A stretch of DNA of 64,000 nucleotides, from assembly GCA_041538185.1 (NCBI GenBank), contig JBGORM010000002.1, forward strand, positions 523,259 to 587,258. The letters are read 5' to 3'. The notes below the pieces were generated by a model, which did no database searches, was not told the origin of the DNA, and saw only the letters and a program-made list of their open reading frames with translations. This document shows, in pieces, positions 46,165 to 54,734 of this stretch; position 1 is the stretch's first letter; the number at the start of each line of letters is the position of its first letter. Origin of the DNA: Melioribacteraceae bacterium 4301-Me. GTDB taxonomy: Bacteria; Bacteroidota; Ignavibacteria; Ignavibacteriales; Melioribacteraceae. The position numbers were made by a program, and so were the translations under genes.

Positions 46165-47591
46165 TTGTTATTATTGTTTTGTGATTTATTTTCATTGTCA
46201 ACTACAGCGGCCATAAATTCTGCTTCGGCAACGAGGTTGTTTTCGACAAAAGCACTGCCTTTAATAGAATAATACTTGCTTTTTTTACTTATAATCTCTG
46301 CTTCCAAGATAAGCTGATCACCAGGTGTAACGGGTTTTCTAAATTTGGCATTGTTGATGCTCATGAAGTAAACGAGTTTATTTTCTAAATTAAAATAAGT
46401 ATTAAGCAATAAAATTCCGCCAACTTGCGCCATGGCTTCTAAAATTAAAACGCCAGGCATCACCGGTTGAGTAGGGAAATGCCCCTGGAAAAAAGGTTCA
46501 TTTATTGTAACAGATTTAATTCCTACAACTTTTTTTTCAAGTTCGAGCTCAACAATTTTGTCCACCATTAAGAACGGATAACGGTGAGGAAGAATTCTCT
46601 GAATAGCATTAGCGTCGAATACGACACCTTCTTTTTTTACGAATTGGTATTTTCTTACTAACTTTTTTTGTTGATAAAGTGCTCTTATCTTTTTAGCAAA
46701 TTCTACGTTGGCTTTGTGACCTGGTCTTGCAGCAAGAACCTGTGCTTTAATAGGCACACCAATTAAAGCTAAGTCGCCAAGCATATCTAATAGTTTGTGA
46801 CGGGCTGGTTCGTTTTTAAATCGAAGGGGTGTATCATTTAATATACCTGTTGAGCCAACTTTTGGCAGTTCTTTGAGATTTAATTTTTTTTGAAGTTTTT
46901 TAAGTCTTTCTTCTTCATAAGAATGGTCAACAATTACAACAGCATTATCTAAAGTGCCGCCTTTTATTAAACCTTTTTCTGCAAGCATCTCTACTTCGCT
47001 TAAAAAGCAAAATGTTCTTGCAGGTGCGAAATCTTTAACAAACTCTTTTTCCAGGTCAAATAAACCAGTATGCTGGCTTCCTAAAGCCGGGTTTTGATAG
47101 TCGACCATAAGTGTAATTCTGTAGCCGTCTAAAGGCAGAGCTGCAATATCAATTATAGTGTGGTCCTCTTCACTATGGTAAATTACTGTTTGGTCAATAT
47201 AAAGATAATCTTTTGGTGCATCTTGAGTAACAAAACCAGCTTCTAATAACTTTTCAACGAAAGGCATTGCGCTTCCATCGCCGACTGGTGGTTCAATGCC
47301 GTCAAGTTCAATTATGATATTATCTATTTGAAGCCCAACAATTGCAGCGAGAACGTGTTCTACTGTATGAACCTTGGCATCTCCAAGTCCTAAAGTAGTT
47401 CCTCTTGATATATCAATTACATAATCTACATTTGCTGGTATTTCAGGTCTGCCGCCCAAGTCTACTCTAACAAATCTAATCCCGTAATTTTCTGGTGCTG
47501 GTTTAAAGGTGAGGGTGCATTGTGTACCTGTATGCAAGCCAATCCCAGATATTGAAACAGCTTTACCAATAGTTCGTTGTAGTTCTAACAT
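46161..47591 (-). CDS. lpxC/fabZ: Bifunctional LpxC deacetylase / FabZ dehydratase
   Basis: A 476-residue fusion. Residues 1 to about 310 are LpxC, the zinc deacetylase committing to lipid A, with zinc and active-site features in HTVEHVLAAI, GDGSAMPF and ARHKLLDMLGDLAL. From about 325 comes FabZ, the 3-hydroxyacyl-ACP dehydratase, with ILPHRYPFLMVD and FFQGHFPTQPVMPGV. This fusion is known in Bacteroidetes and related groups. It joins two activities that compete for the 3-hydroxyacyl-ACP pool, linking lipid A and fatty acid flux. It shares one base with lpxD. Confidence 0.96.
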   Translation of the reverse strand: MLELQRTIGKAVSISGIGLHTGTQCTLTFKPAPENYGIRFVRVDLGGRPEIPANVDYVIDISRGTTLGLGDAKVHTVEHVLAAIVGLQIDNIIIELDGIEPPVGDGSAMPFVEKLLEAGFVTQDAPKDYLYIDQTVIYHSEEDHTIIDIAALPLDGYRITLMVDYQNPALGSQHTGLFDLEKEFVKDFAPARTFCFLSEVEMLAEKGLIKGGTLDNAVVIVDHSYEEERLKKLQKKLNLKELPKVGSTGILNDTPLRFKNEPARHKLLDMLGDLALIGVPIKAQVLAARPGHKANVEFAKKIRALYQQKKLVRKYQFVKKEGVVFDANAIQRILPHRYPFLMVDKIVELELEKKVVGIKSVTINEPFFQGHFPTQPVMPGVLILEAMAQVGGILLLNTYFNLENKLVYFMSINNAKFRKPVTPGDQLILEAEIISKKSKYYSIKGSAFVENNLVAEAEFMAAVVDNENKSQNNNNK

Positions 47592-48652
47592 TAATTTTTT
47601 TCCCTTCTTGCTAATTCTGAAATTTTTGCTTCTAAAAATGCAATTTTTTCTTCTAATTTTTTAATCTTTTCGGAATAGAAGGGCAAATTTCTTATATGTG
47701 CTTCATATTTTAGTTGAGAGTTTAATTCTTCTATTGGGGTACCTCTGTATTTCCCAGCTTTGGTTATTGATTTTGAAACTCCTGATTGTGCACCAATTAA
47801 TACGTTATCTGCTATTTCTATGTGGCCCACAAATCCGGCTTGACCTGCAATAACGCATTGATTGCCAATTTTTGTACTTCCAGAAATTCCAACCTGAGCA
47901 GAAATTACAGTGTTTTCACCAATCAATACATTATGTGCTACTTGGACTAAGTTGTCAATCTTAGTGCCTCTTTTTATTATTGTTGAACCTAAGGTAGCTC
48001 TATCAATTGATACATTCGAGCCAAGTTCAACATCATCTTCTAAAATTACATTGCCAATTTGTGGAACTTTATTATATTTTTTTCCCTCGTCTTGAATATA
48101 ACCAAAGCCGTCAGACCCAATAACAGTTCCCGAATGAACAATAACATTATTACCCAATATGCAATTTTCTCTTATAGTTACATTTGGGTAGATTATGCAG
48201 TTTTCACCAATTTTAACATTTTCCATTAATACACTATTGTGCAGAATAATAGTGTTATCATTTACTATGCAATTTTCGCTTATAACCACATTTTTACCAA
48301 TTTTTACATTTCTACCAATTTTAGCAGATTTATCGATATAAGCGGATGGGTCGATGCCTGAAATTTTTAATTCCGGCTTGAAGTAAGTAACTATAATTTT
48401 TTGAAGGGCAGCGTTAGGGTTATCGACCTCAATATAATTAGTGTTTTTATTTGATTTGTTAAAATCCGGTTTAATTAGAACAGCGCTTGCCTTAGTTGTG
48501 GGTAAATATTTTTCATATTTGGATAGGTATAGGAAAGTGAGGTCGCCTTTTTTTGCTTCTTCAATTTTGGCGACGTTAGTTATCTCTAAGTTTGGGTCGC
48601 CAATAAGATTGCCGCCGACTAAATCGGCGGCTTCTTTTAATGTTATTTTCAT
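47591..48652 (-). CDS. lpxD: UDP-3-O-acylglucosamine N-acyltransferase
   Basis: A 353-residue third enzyme of lipid A synthesis. It has an N-terminal uridine-binding domain (to about 100), a left-handed beta-helix of hexapeptide repeats and a C-terminal coiled helix (KLEEKIAFLEAKISEL). VQVAHNVLIGENTVISAQ carries the catalytic histidine region. The gene is six bases after a Skp paralogue and one base into lpxC/fabZ. The lpxD-lpxC/fabZ-lpxA order is the one usual in the Bacteroidetes group. Confidence 0.96.
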   Translation of the reverse strand: MKITLKEAADLVGGNLIGDPNLEITNVAKIEEAKKGDLTFLYLSKYEKYLPTTKASAVLIKPDFNKSNKNTNYIEVDNPNAALQKIIVTYFKPELKISGIDPSAYIDKSAKIGRNVKIGKNVVISENCIVNDNTIILHNSVLMENVKIGENCIIYPNVTIRENCILGNNVIVHSGTVIGSDGFGYIQDEGKKYNKVPQIGNVILEDDVELGSNVSIDRATLGSTIIKRGTKIDNLVQVAHNVLIGENTVISAQVGISGSTKIGNQCVIAGQAGFVGHIEIADNVLIGAQSGVSKSITKAGKYRGTPIEELNSQLKYEAHIRNLPFYSEKIKKLEEKIAFLEAKISELARREKN

Positions 48653-48658
48653 ATAATT

Positions 48659-49174
48659 TCATTTTAATTTTTCAAGAACGAGATTGGTAACATCGTATTG
48701 TTCTTTTGCATATAAGAACATTATATCACCACTTCTGTCAAATATAAAGTCGTAGTCGCCTTCTTTGGCTACTTCTTGAATTGCATTAAAAATTCTGTTT
48801 TGAATGGGTTTCATTAGTTCTTCTTGTTTCTGGAAAAGTTCACCTTTAACACCAAACTTATCTTGTCTAAATTTATTTATTTGGTCTTCCATATTTACAA
48901 GTTCCTTTTCAATTTCTGCTCTTTTTTGTTCGCTTAGGACAAGTTTTCTTCTTTGGTAATCATCATATTTAGTTTTCCAGTCTTTTTCCATTTTATTAAG
49001 TTCTTCCTGCCACTCTTTAATAATAGCATCTAATTTTCGTTGTGTGTCTTGAGCATCGGGTAATTGTTTCATTATAGTGTCGGAATCGACATAACCGATT
49101 TTTAGTTGTGCTAAGCCTGTTGCAGAACAAAAAATTAATATAAAGATAGTTAAAAATATGGTTTTGGTTTTCAT
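48659..49174 (-). CDS. skp: Skp/OmpH-family periplasmic chaperone (copy 2)
   Basis: A 171-residue protein with a signal peptide (to about residue 22) and the OmpH start LKIGYVDSDTIMKQLPDAQ. A long coiled coil (about 45-115) follows, then the C-terminal body with YDFIFDRSGDIMFLYA. Family members are trimeric jellyfish-shaped chaperones for outer-membrane proteins. It is a paralogue of the gene just upstream, and the shared ending FDxxGDxxxLYAxxQYD shows a tandem duplication. Confidence 0.9.
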   Translation of the reverse strand: MKTKTIFLTIFILIFCSATGLAQLKIGYVDSDTIMKQLPDAQDTQRKLDAIIKEWQEELNKMEKDWKTKYDDYQRRKLVLSEQKRAEIEKELVNMEDQINKFRQDKFGVKGELFQKQEELMKPIQNRIFNAIQEVAKEGDYDFIFDRSGDIMFLYAKEQYDVTNLVLEKLK

Positions 49175-49195
49175 TTTGATCTTTCCAAAAATTTT

Positions 49196-49726
49196 TTATT
49201 TGCCTCTCTTTAGCCTGTCCAGCACTTTGTATGTAATATCATATTGAGGGTCAGCATAAAGAAGTACAACATCACCAGCCTTATCAAAAACAAATTGCAT
49301 ACCCTCTTCTTTAGCAATTTGGTTAATTACATCAAATATTTTCTTTTTTACGGGAGCCATAATTTTATCCTGTTGAGTAAAATATTCTCCATTTGGTTGA
49401 CTAAACTTCTGGTCCCTAAAATTCTGAATTTTCTGTTCCTTTTCAAGAATTTTCTGTTGAGCTTCTCTTTGTTTTTCAGGTGTCATTGTGTTAGATTGTT
49501 TTTGATAGTTGGCAATTTCATTTTGATAATCGGTTGCCATACTGTCTAAAGTTGCCCTCCATTTTGCTACCAGCGCGTCCAAGTCGCTTTTAGCTTTAAC
49601 TGCTTCTGAGTATTGTGATAAAATTATTTCAGAATCAATATACCCAATTTTTAGCGCTGAATTTGTTTGGGCATAAAAATTTGATACAAATAAAAAAGCG
49701 AGAAAAAGCATTATGATTTTTTTCAC
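49196..49726 (-). CDS. skp: Skp/OmpH-family periplasmic chaperone (copy 1)
   Basis: A 176-residue paralogue with a signal peptide (to about residue 20), LKIGYIDSEIILSQYSEA and a Lys/Gln-rich coiled coil. The C-terminal segment is FVFDKAGDVVLLYADPQYDITYKVLDRLK. It lies 21 bases after bamA and 21 before the second copy. The bamA-skp-lpxD order is the common envelope cluster of Gram-negative bacteria; the doubled skp may give two chaperones with different clients. Confidence 0.9.
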   Translation of the reverse strand: MKKIIMLFLAFLFVSNFYAQTNSALKIGYIDSEIILSQYSEAVKAKSDLDALVAKWRATLDSMATDYQNEIANYQKQSNTMTPEKQREAQQKILEKEQKIQNFRDQKFSQPNGEYFTQQDKIMAPVKKKIFDVINQIAKEEGMQFVFDKAGDVVLLYADPQYDITYKVLDRLKRGK

Positions 49727-49747
49727 GATAACCTCTAAAGTTTGTTG

Positions 49748-52276
49748 TTAAAATCCTTTACCAAATTGAAAATGGAAAATCCATTGTGGTTTTTGACCGT
49801 CAACACTAAATCGGTCGAAGCCATAGCCGTAATCAAAACCAAGCAGTCCAATTGGATTAATTAAAATTCTAGCACCAATACCGGCAGACCTTTTCAAATC
49901 AAATGGATCTGTCTGTTTCAAATTTAGGAAAACATTACCTGCTTCTGCAAATGCTAATATATATATTGGTATAGGTTCTCTTGCAAGTGAAGCTCTAAGT
50001 TCAACTGTTATTTTTTCCATAACTCTGGAACCTATTACATCGCCAGCTGAATTTCTGGGTCCTATGCTTCTATCTTCATATCCTCTCAAAGGTGTTGTTG
50101 CAATTATTAGTCCATTACCCCCCATGTAAAAATAGTCGAATGGTTGAATAGGCGTGCCAGCTTCTAATTCTTTTATATATCCTAAGTTAAAACCAGTATA
50201 AAGTACAATTTTGTTTGTATTGAACATCGGTTTGTAGAATTCAGTATTAAATAGAATTTTATAATAATTAACATTACCTGGCAAAAAAGGACCGCCTGAA
50301 ATTTCACTGTTAAGAGAAACCCTGGAGCCTTGAGATGGGAAAACTGGATCATCAATATTTGTACGTGAGATAGTTACTCCTACTGTATATTGTCTGCTAA
50401 GCCCTTCAGCGTAATAGTTAGCTCCATCGATTACGTCATTGTATTGGAATCTTCCCTCCCCTTGAACATAAAAATAGTCATCAGGCCATTTTAGTCTTCT
50501 TCCAACCTGAAAACTAACACCTGATTGTCGAAGGTCAAAAACATATCTTTGTCTAGTGTCAAACATATTAAAACCGACTGAAGTAGGAGTATCCATAAAC
50601 CAAGGTTCGGTAAAACCGAGGGAGAAAGTTCTGTAATAGTTCCCAACGCCAAATTGCCAGTTAAAGTTAAGTATTTGTCCTGCCCCCATACTAAATGGAT
50701 GCTGCAAAGAAAAATTTGTTAAAGTAAATCCAATTGAGCCACTAAAACCAAAAGCGCCGCTGTAACCTACCGAAGCATTTAAGTAATCACTCGATTTTTC
50801 CTCAACTTTGTAAGAGATGTTTACTGTACTATCGTTTACTGGGTTGTAATTGACTCCTTTGTAAAGAGCTTCGGCATTAAAATATTGTAAATTGGCAAGT
50901 TGTTGAATGCTTCTTATAATCATAGCTCGACTGAAATAATCGCCTGGTACTGTGTATAGTTCTCGTCTAATTACTTTGTCCATAGTTTTGCTGTTGCCGG
51001 AGATTTCCACTTTGCCAATTTTGAATCGGTTGTTTTCAGTAATCTTTATATCAATATCTATGGAATCAGGTTCTATACGTGTTTCTTTTGTGTCTATATT
51101 GAATAGCAGAAAACCATTATCTTGGTACATAGAGGAAATGTCAGATTGCTTTTCGTTAAAGTGGAGGTTGTTATTAAATTTTTCTAAGTCAAAAACGTCA
51201 CCTTTTTTGAAATCTAACCTTTCTAAAATCGCTTGGTCTGAATAAACAGTATTACCTTCAATGTTGATGTTTCTTACTTTATATTGAGGACCTTCGTAGA
51301 CTTTTACAATAATATCAAGTTTAGTTTTGTCTGGAGAATATGCAATACTATCGCCAAGAATTAAAAAGTCGATATAGCCGTTTTTTCTATAAAACTTTTC
51401 TAAGAGTTTTTCGTCTTCCTTAAACTTATCCTTGTTGAATTTTGGCTTTGACCAAAATTTCCACCATTTAGGTTCTTGAGTATCGTCGAATTGGCTTTTT
51501 AATTTATCATCGTCAAAAGCTTTATTTCCCACAAAAATAATTTTGTTAATTGTAACTTGATTTCCTTCTTTTATGTCATATAGCAAAACTACTCTGTCTT
51601 TAATTCTGTCAATAGAATTGATTGAAGTTAAATCTCCTTTTTCATACTCTGTTTCGTAATGGTCGGTACTATCTTTTTCGTTTGTCCATGTAATAATTAT
51701 TTTCTCGCCGCTTGTATCTGCGTTAGCAAAAACAAATTCTTTAGGTGTAATAACCGCGTTTAAAAAGCCGTCGTCTATGTATAAGTTTTTTATATCATTT
51801 TTAATTTTGTAGATATCACTCGGCTTAATTGATTGTCCTCTTACGATTGTAATTTTTTTATTAATATCATCTGTGCTTAGTTCATCGTTGCCACGAATTA
51901 TTATTTTCTCTAAGCGCGGGTATTCTTTTACTTTTATAAGTAAGAAAATTCCCGTGTCAATTTTTTTGTCGATTAGTATTTGGATATCATCAAAAATGCC
52001 AAGCTTCCATAGTCTTTTTATGGCATTAACAGTTTGATCACTTGGTATTTCGATTTCATCACCAACTTTTAGCCCTGAATTTGCAATAATTGTTGAAGGG
52101 TCAGTTGATTTATTCCCTTGCACAGAAATGCCTAGAATTCTGTAACTCACCCTTTGTTGTTGGGATAAAATATTAAGGTGAAAAATTAATATTAAAATAA
52201 GGCTAAATTTTAACTGCGTGCGAAAAGAATTTTGCGTTGTCAATATTGTTATTCTTCTTTTGTGATAATTGTTCAC
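49748..52276 (-). CDS. bamA: Outer-membrane protein assembly factor BamA
   Basis: An 842-residue Omp85 protein that inserts beta-barrels into the outer membrane. Five POTRA domains are visible from their repeated starts (ILGISVQGNKSTD, KIIIRGNDELSTDDI, KIIFVGNKAFDDDKL, NINIEGNTVYSDQAI, KVEISGNSKTMDKVI). A 16-strand barrel follows, with the loop motif LRGYEDRS, and the chain ends in phenylalanine. The start is uncertain: the ATG at 52276 overlaps uppS by 74 bases, and a TTG near 52243 would give a shorter, cleaner signal peptide. Confidence 0.96.
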   Translation of the reverse strand: MNNYHKRRITILTTQNSFRTQLKFSLILILIFHLNILSQQQRVSYRILGISVQGNKSTDPSTIIANSGLKVGDEIEIPSDQTVNAIKRLWKLGIFDDIQILIDKKIDTGIFLLIKVKEYPRLEKIIIRGNDELSTDDINKKITIVRGQSIKPSDIYKIKNDIKNLYIDDGFLNAVITPKEFVFANADTSGEKIIITWTNEKDSTDHYETEYEKGDLTSINSIDRIKDRVVLLYDIKEGNQVTINKIIFVGNKAFDDDKLKSQFDDTQEPKWWKFWSKPKFNKDKFKEDEKLLEKFYRKNGYIDFLILGDSIAYSPDKTKLDIIVKVYEGPQYKVRNINIEGNTVYSDQAILERLDFKKGDVFDLEKFNNNLHFNEKQSDISSMYQDNGFLLFNIDTKETRIEPDSIDIDIKITENNRFKIGKVEISGNSKTMDKVIRRELYTVPGDYFSRAMIIRSIQQLANLQYFNAEALYKGVNYNPVNDSTVNISYKVEEKSSDYLNASVGYSGAFGFSGSIGFTLTNFSLQHPFSMGAGQILNFNWQFGVGNYYRTFSLGFTEPWFMDTPTSVGFNMFDTRQRYVFDLRQSGVSFQVGRRLKWPDDYFYVQGEGRFQYNDVIDGANYYAEGLSRQYTVGVTISRTNIDDPVFPSQGSRVSLNSEISGGPFLPGNVNYYKILFNTEFYKPMFNTNKIVLYTGFNLGYIKELEAGTPIQPFDYFYMGGNGLIIATTPLRGYEDRSIGPRNSAGDVIGSRVMEKITVELRASLAREPIPIYILAFAEAGNVFLNLKQTDPFDLKRSAGIGARILINPIGLLGFDYGYGFDRFSVDGQKPQWIFHFQFGKGF

Positions 52277-53030
52277 TTACAAGACCAAATCTTCTTTCTC
52301 TTTTTTGAAAATCTTTAACTGCCTGCAGCAGATGTTTGCACCTGAAATCTGGCCATAGTACTTCCGATATGAAAATTTCTGAATAAGCAATTTGCCATAA
52401 TAAAAAATTGCTAATCCGAAACTCACCACCGCTTCTTATTAACAAGTCGGGATCTGGTAAACCCGCTGTAGAAAGGGAATTCGAAATTATGTTTTCGTCA
52501 ATATCTTCAGGTTTTAATTTCCCTTCTTTGACTTGCCGAGTTATATTCCTTACAGCTTGAGTTAGTTCCCATCTGCCGCTGTAGCTTAATGCTAAATTCA
52601 AAATCATTTTTGTGTTATGGGCTGTTTTAGCTATTGCAAAATTTAATTCGTTTTGAACAACAGCTGGCAAGGAATTTTCATCGCCAATTGAAGTTAATCT
52701 GATGTTATTAGAGTTTAGTTCATCAGTTTCATTTTGTAAACTTTTAACTATCAAACGCATTAAAGTCGATACTTCTTCGTTTGGGCGCTTCCAATTTTCA
52801 GTTGAAAAGGTGTAAAGGGTTAGAACTTTAACCCCAAGTCCCACGCAAGTTTCAACTGCTTCTCGTACAGAATCAACTCCTCTTTGATGGCCTGCAACTC
52901 TTGGCAGCCCTCTTTTTTTTGCCCATCTACCATTCCCATCCATAATAATTGCAATATGTTTGGGAATATTGCCTCTTTGCTTTACCTCTAATATTAACTT
53001 TTCGTCTGATTTAGATAACCGACGAGCCAA
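52203..53030 (-). CDS. uppS: Isoprenyl transferase (undecaprenyl diphosphate synthase)
   Basis: A 275-residue cis-prenyltransferase making the C55 lipid carrier for peptidoglycan and lipopolysaccharide. HIAIIMDGNGRWAKKRG contains the catalytic Asp. GHQRGVDSVREAV, LTLYTFSTENWKRP and the C-terminal DPDLLIRSGGEFRISNFLL are typical. The start is a TTG at 53030. It is the first gene of the leftward 15-gene envelope run. The C-terminal end reads through the start of bamA in a different frame. Confidence 0.95.
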   Translation of the reverse strand: MARRLSKSDEKLILEVKQRGNIPKHIAIIMDGNGRWAKKRGLPRVAGHQRGVDSVREAVETCVGLGVKVLTLYTFSTENWKRPNEEVSTLMRLIVKSLQNETDELNSNNIRLTSIGDENSLPAVVQNELNFAIAKTAHNTKMILNLALSYSGRWELTQAVRNITRQVKEGKLKPEDIDENIISNSLSTAGLPDPDLLIRSGGEFRISNFLLWQIAYSEIFISEVLWPDFRCKHLLQAVKDFQKRERRFGLVSEQLSQKKNNNIDNAKFFSHAVKI

Positions 53031-53433
53031 TGCATAACCTTAATTTAATTTTAGACTAGAAAAAATAGTTTCCAATGCTATAAATGTCAAGAAAACCTAA
53101 GGTCATATTATTTTCATAATGATTTTAATTGTAGTTAATCCCAAATTTTCCACCAGCTTGCTGGCAGGCCAGACTGCTACCGAGTTAGGAAAATGGGAAT
53201 CCATCCACGAAGTGGTGGATTCCCACACTTCGTGAAAAGTGAATTAAACAAATTATATGAATAGTAGTAATAACTATGATGATATACCACTAAGTGGTCA
53301 CTTCTCATGAATTTTTTGGGTTAATTATAAATTCCTTCCTGCGCCAGAACTACAACTCCCATATATAGTTCTACAATACAAACAACGTTAGTGGGTTTTG
53401 CAAGTGTAACAAAAAATATTTTTTCAGAAGTTC
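53031..53433. other. Intergenic region rich in short palindromes
   Basis: Four hundred bases without a convincing gene. Its core (53150-53300) is visibly richer in G+C than its surroundings and holds several hairpins with CCAC/GTGG arms, listed separately. The promoter for uppS and the envelope run should lie near 53040-53140. The side next to 53434 may hold the end of the lexA operon transcript. Confidence 0.5.
53195..53224. repeat. REP-like palindrome
   Basis: GGGAATCCA (53195-53203), one bulged T, CCAC, the 3-base loop GAA, GTGG and TGGATTCCC (to 53224) form a 13-bp stem. The inner CACGAAGTG is mirrored again by CACTTCGTG at 53226-53234. A smaller ACCAC-TAA-GTGGT hairpin lies at 53286-53298. 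The GC-rich stem in AT-rich surroundings and the shared core suggest a mobile palindromic repeat family. It could also end leftward transcripts. Confidence 0.6.
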
Positions 53434-53805
53434 CTATTTATTTATAACAACAACTTTAATTTGACTTTTTAAGTCGGGTTCTAAGGTAGAAATAATTAAG
53501 CGAGTTTTTTCTTCTAGTTCGGCCGGGACACCTAAGAACAAAGTTATTTTGTTATTCGAGAATCTTGAGTTTTTCTTGGCAAGGAAATATAGTTTACTAA
53601 TTAACTTGGGGTCATTAATTTCATCGGGAGTTAAAATTATTCCAATCGCAATCTTTTTTTTATACTTTGCAATTGCATCTACATCATAACCACCAATTGG
53701 TTTTGGCTCAGGCAAATACTTGCCGTACTTTCTACTTAAAGTTAGAAATCCGTTTTTCCATAAATGGTCAATTAGCTTATCAACTTTTTCACTATTAGAA
53801 GGCAT
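53434..53805 (-). CDS. Unknown protein in the lexA operon
   Basis: I do not recognise this 123-residue soluble protein. It starts with a helical SEKVDKLIDHLWKNG segment (about 5-25). Then comes GGYDVDAIAKYKKKIAIGI (about 38-56), whose strand-turn-strand with an aspartate is reminiscent of restriction-endonuclease-like folds. The catalytic ExK is not present where it would be expected, so a nuclease role should not be assumed. It follows the WYL-like gene by 18 bases and shares its direction with lexA, so it is probably DNA-damage regulated. Confidence 0.65.
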   Translation of the reverse strand: MPSNSEKVDKLIDHLWKNGFLTLSRKYGKYLPEPKPIGGYDVDAIAKYKKKIAIGIILTPDEINDPKLISKLYFLAKKNSRFSNNKITLFLGVPAELEEKTRLIISTLEPDLKSQIKVVVINK

Positions 53806-53823
53806 AAGACAATACCCTAATCT

Positions 53824-54066
53824 TTATGTTAATAAAATTGGTATAATGGGTGAAAATTTTTTATTAGTGATTATCTTAATGTTATATATTTTATCATACT
53901 CAAACATTTTTATCTCGTTTGAATTTTCTACTCTTCCATAGAGCACTTTTTTACCCCTTTTATTCTTAGATATATAGTAAGGTTCCAAAGAAATTTTATT
54001 CATTCCATAAAGGAATTGAATTTTATTTCTATTGAAAATAGCTGATGAGAATAATAATGTTTTCAT
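53824..54066 (-). CDS. Small WYL-like (SH3-fold) protein
   Basis: An 80-residue protein. The pattern KIQFLYGMNKISLEPYYI, followed by KKVLYGR and EIKMFEYDKIYNI, matches the order of conserved positions in WYL domains (Y, then P-x-x, a YL.G strand, and an F-x-(L/Y)-D-(R/K)-I end). WYL domains bind nucleic acid or nucleotides and often control damage or defence genes. No helix-turn-helix is attached, so this is a free-standing domain. It lies 11 bases after lexA, so the two should be co-transcribed. The family call is by pattern and needs a profile check. Confidence 0.6.
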   Translation of the reverse strand: MKTLLFSSAIFNRNKIQFLYGMNKISLEPYYISKNKRGKKVLYGRVENSNEIKMFEYDKIYNIKIITNKKFSPIIPILLT

Positions 54067-54077
54067 GAAATGCCTCG

Positions 54078-54722
54078 TTAATTATATGTTCTAAAAACGC
54101 CTATTACTTTCCCAATTATGTTGAAGTTTTCTGTATTAGAAATTTCAATATCTGCATAAGATTCATTTTCTGGATGTAGAATTATTTTGTTTTCTTTCTT
54201 AATGAATCTTTTCATTGTTGCTTCATCACCAATTAGGGCTATTACAATATCACCGCTTGCAGCTTCTTTTTGAGGGGATACTATTACAAGGTCGCCTTCT
54301 AAAATTCCAGCATTAATCATACTGTCACCGCGAACTTTTAATCCGAAACAATCTGTTTTTCTTTTAATTATGCTTATATCGACTAAAATATTGCCTTCAA
54401 TATTTTCTTCTGCTAATATTGGTTGTCCAGCTGCAACTCTGCCAATAATTGGCAGTGAAATAAAATTTTCTTGTTGTTTAATATGTTTATTGCTCAGCGG
54501 TATAATTGAAAGGGTACGACTTTGATTGCTCTCATTAGTAAGGAAACCTTTTTTTATTAATGCATCAATATGCCTTTTTACCCCAAAAGTGCTCGATATA
54601 TTGAATTTCTTGCCAATTTCTCGGTAAGTAGGAGGATAACCATTAAAATCTACATGTTGTTGAATAAATTCTAATATTTCTTTTTGCCGATTTGTTAATT
54701 CATTTTTCATTTTGGTGTCCAT
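54078..54722 (-). CDS. lexA: LexA repressor
   Basis: A 214-residue SOS repressor. The N-terminal winged helix (LTNRQKEILEFI, TYREIGKKFNISST) recognises DNA. The self-cleavage site is Ala98-Gly99 in VAAGQ, and the protease dyad is Ser134 (GDSM) with Lys171 (EATMKRF). The ATG at 54722 gives the longest form. A second ATG at 54710 (MKNELTNRQ) matches the usual LexA start better, and the promoter position would then leave a 16-base leader instead of almost none. The two small downstream genes form its operon. Confidence 0.95.
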   Translation of the reverse strand: MDTKMKNELTNRQKEILEFIQQHVDFNGYPPTYREIGKKFNISSTFGVKRHIDALIKKGFLTNESNQSRTLSIIPLSNKHIKQQENFISLPIIGRVAAGQPILAEENIEGNILVDISIIKRKTDCFGLKVRGDSMINAGILEGDLVIVSPQKEAASGDIVIALIGDEATMKRFIKKENKIILHPENESYADIEISNTENFNIIGKVIGVFRTYN

Positions 54723-54734
54723 TTGTTCACTGCA

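Noticed and set aside
53434..53805. Restriction-type nuclease
   Set aside because: The strand-turn-strand with Asp is suggestive, but no E-x-K follows and no methylase is near, so a catalytic nuclease is not supported.
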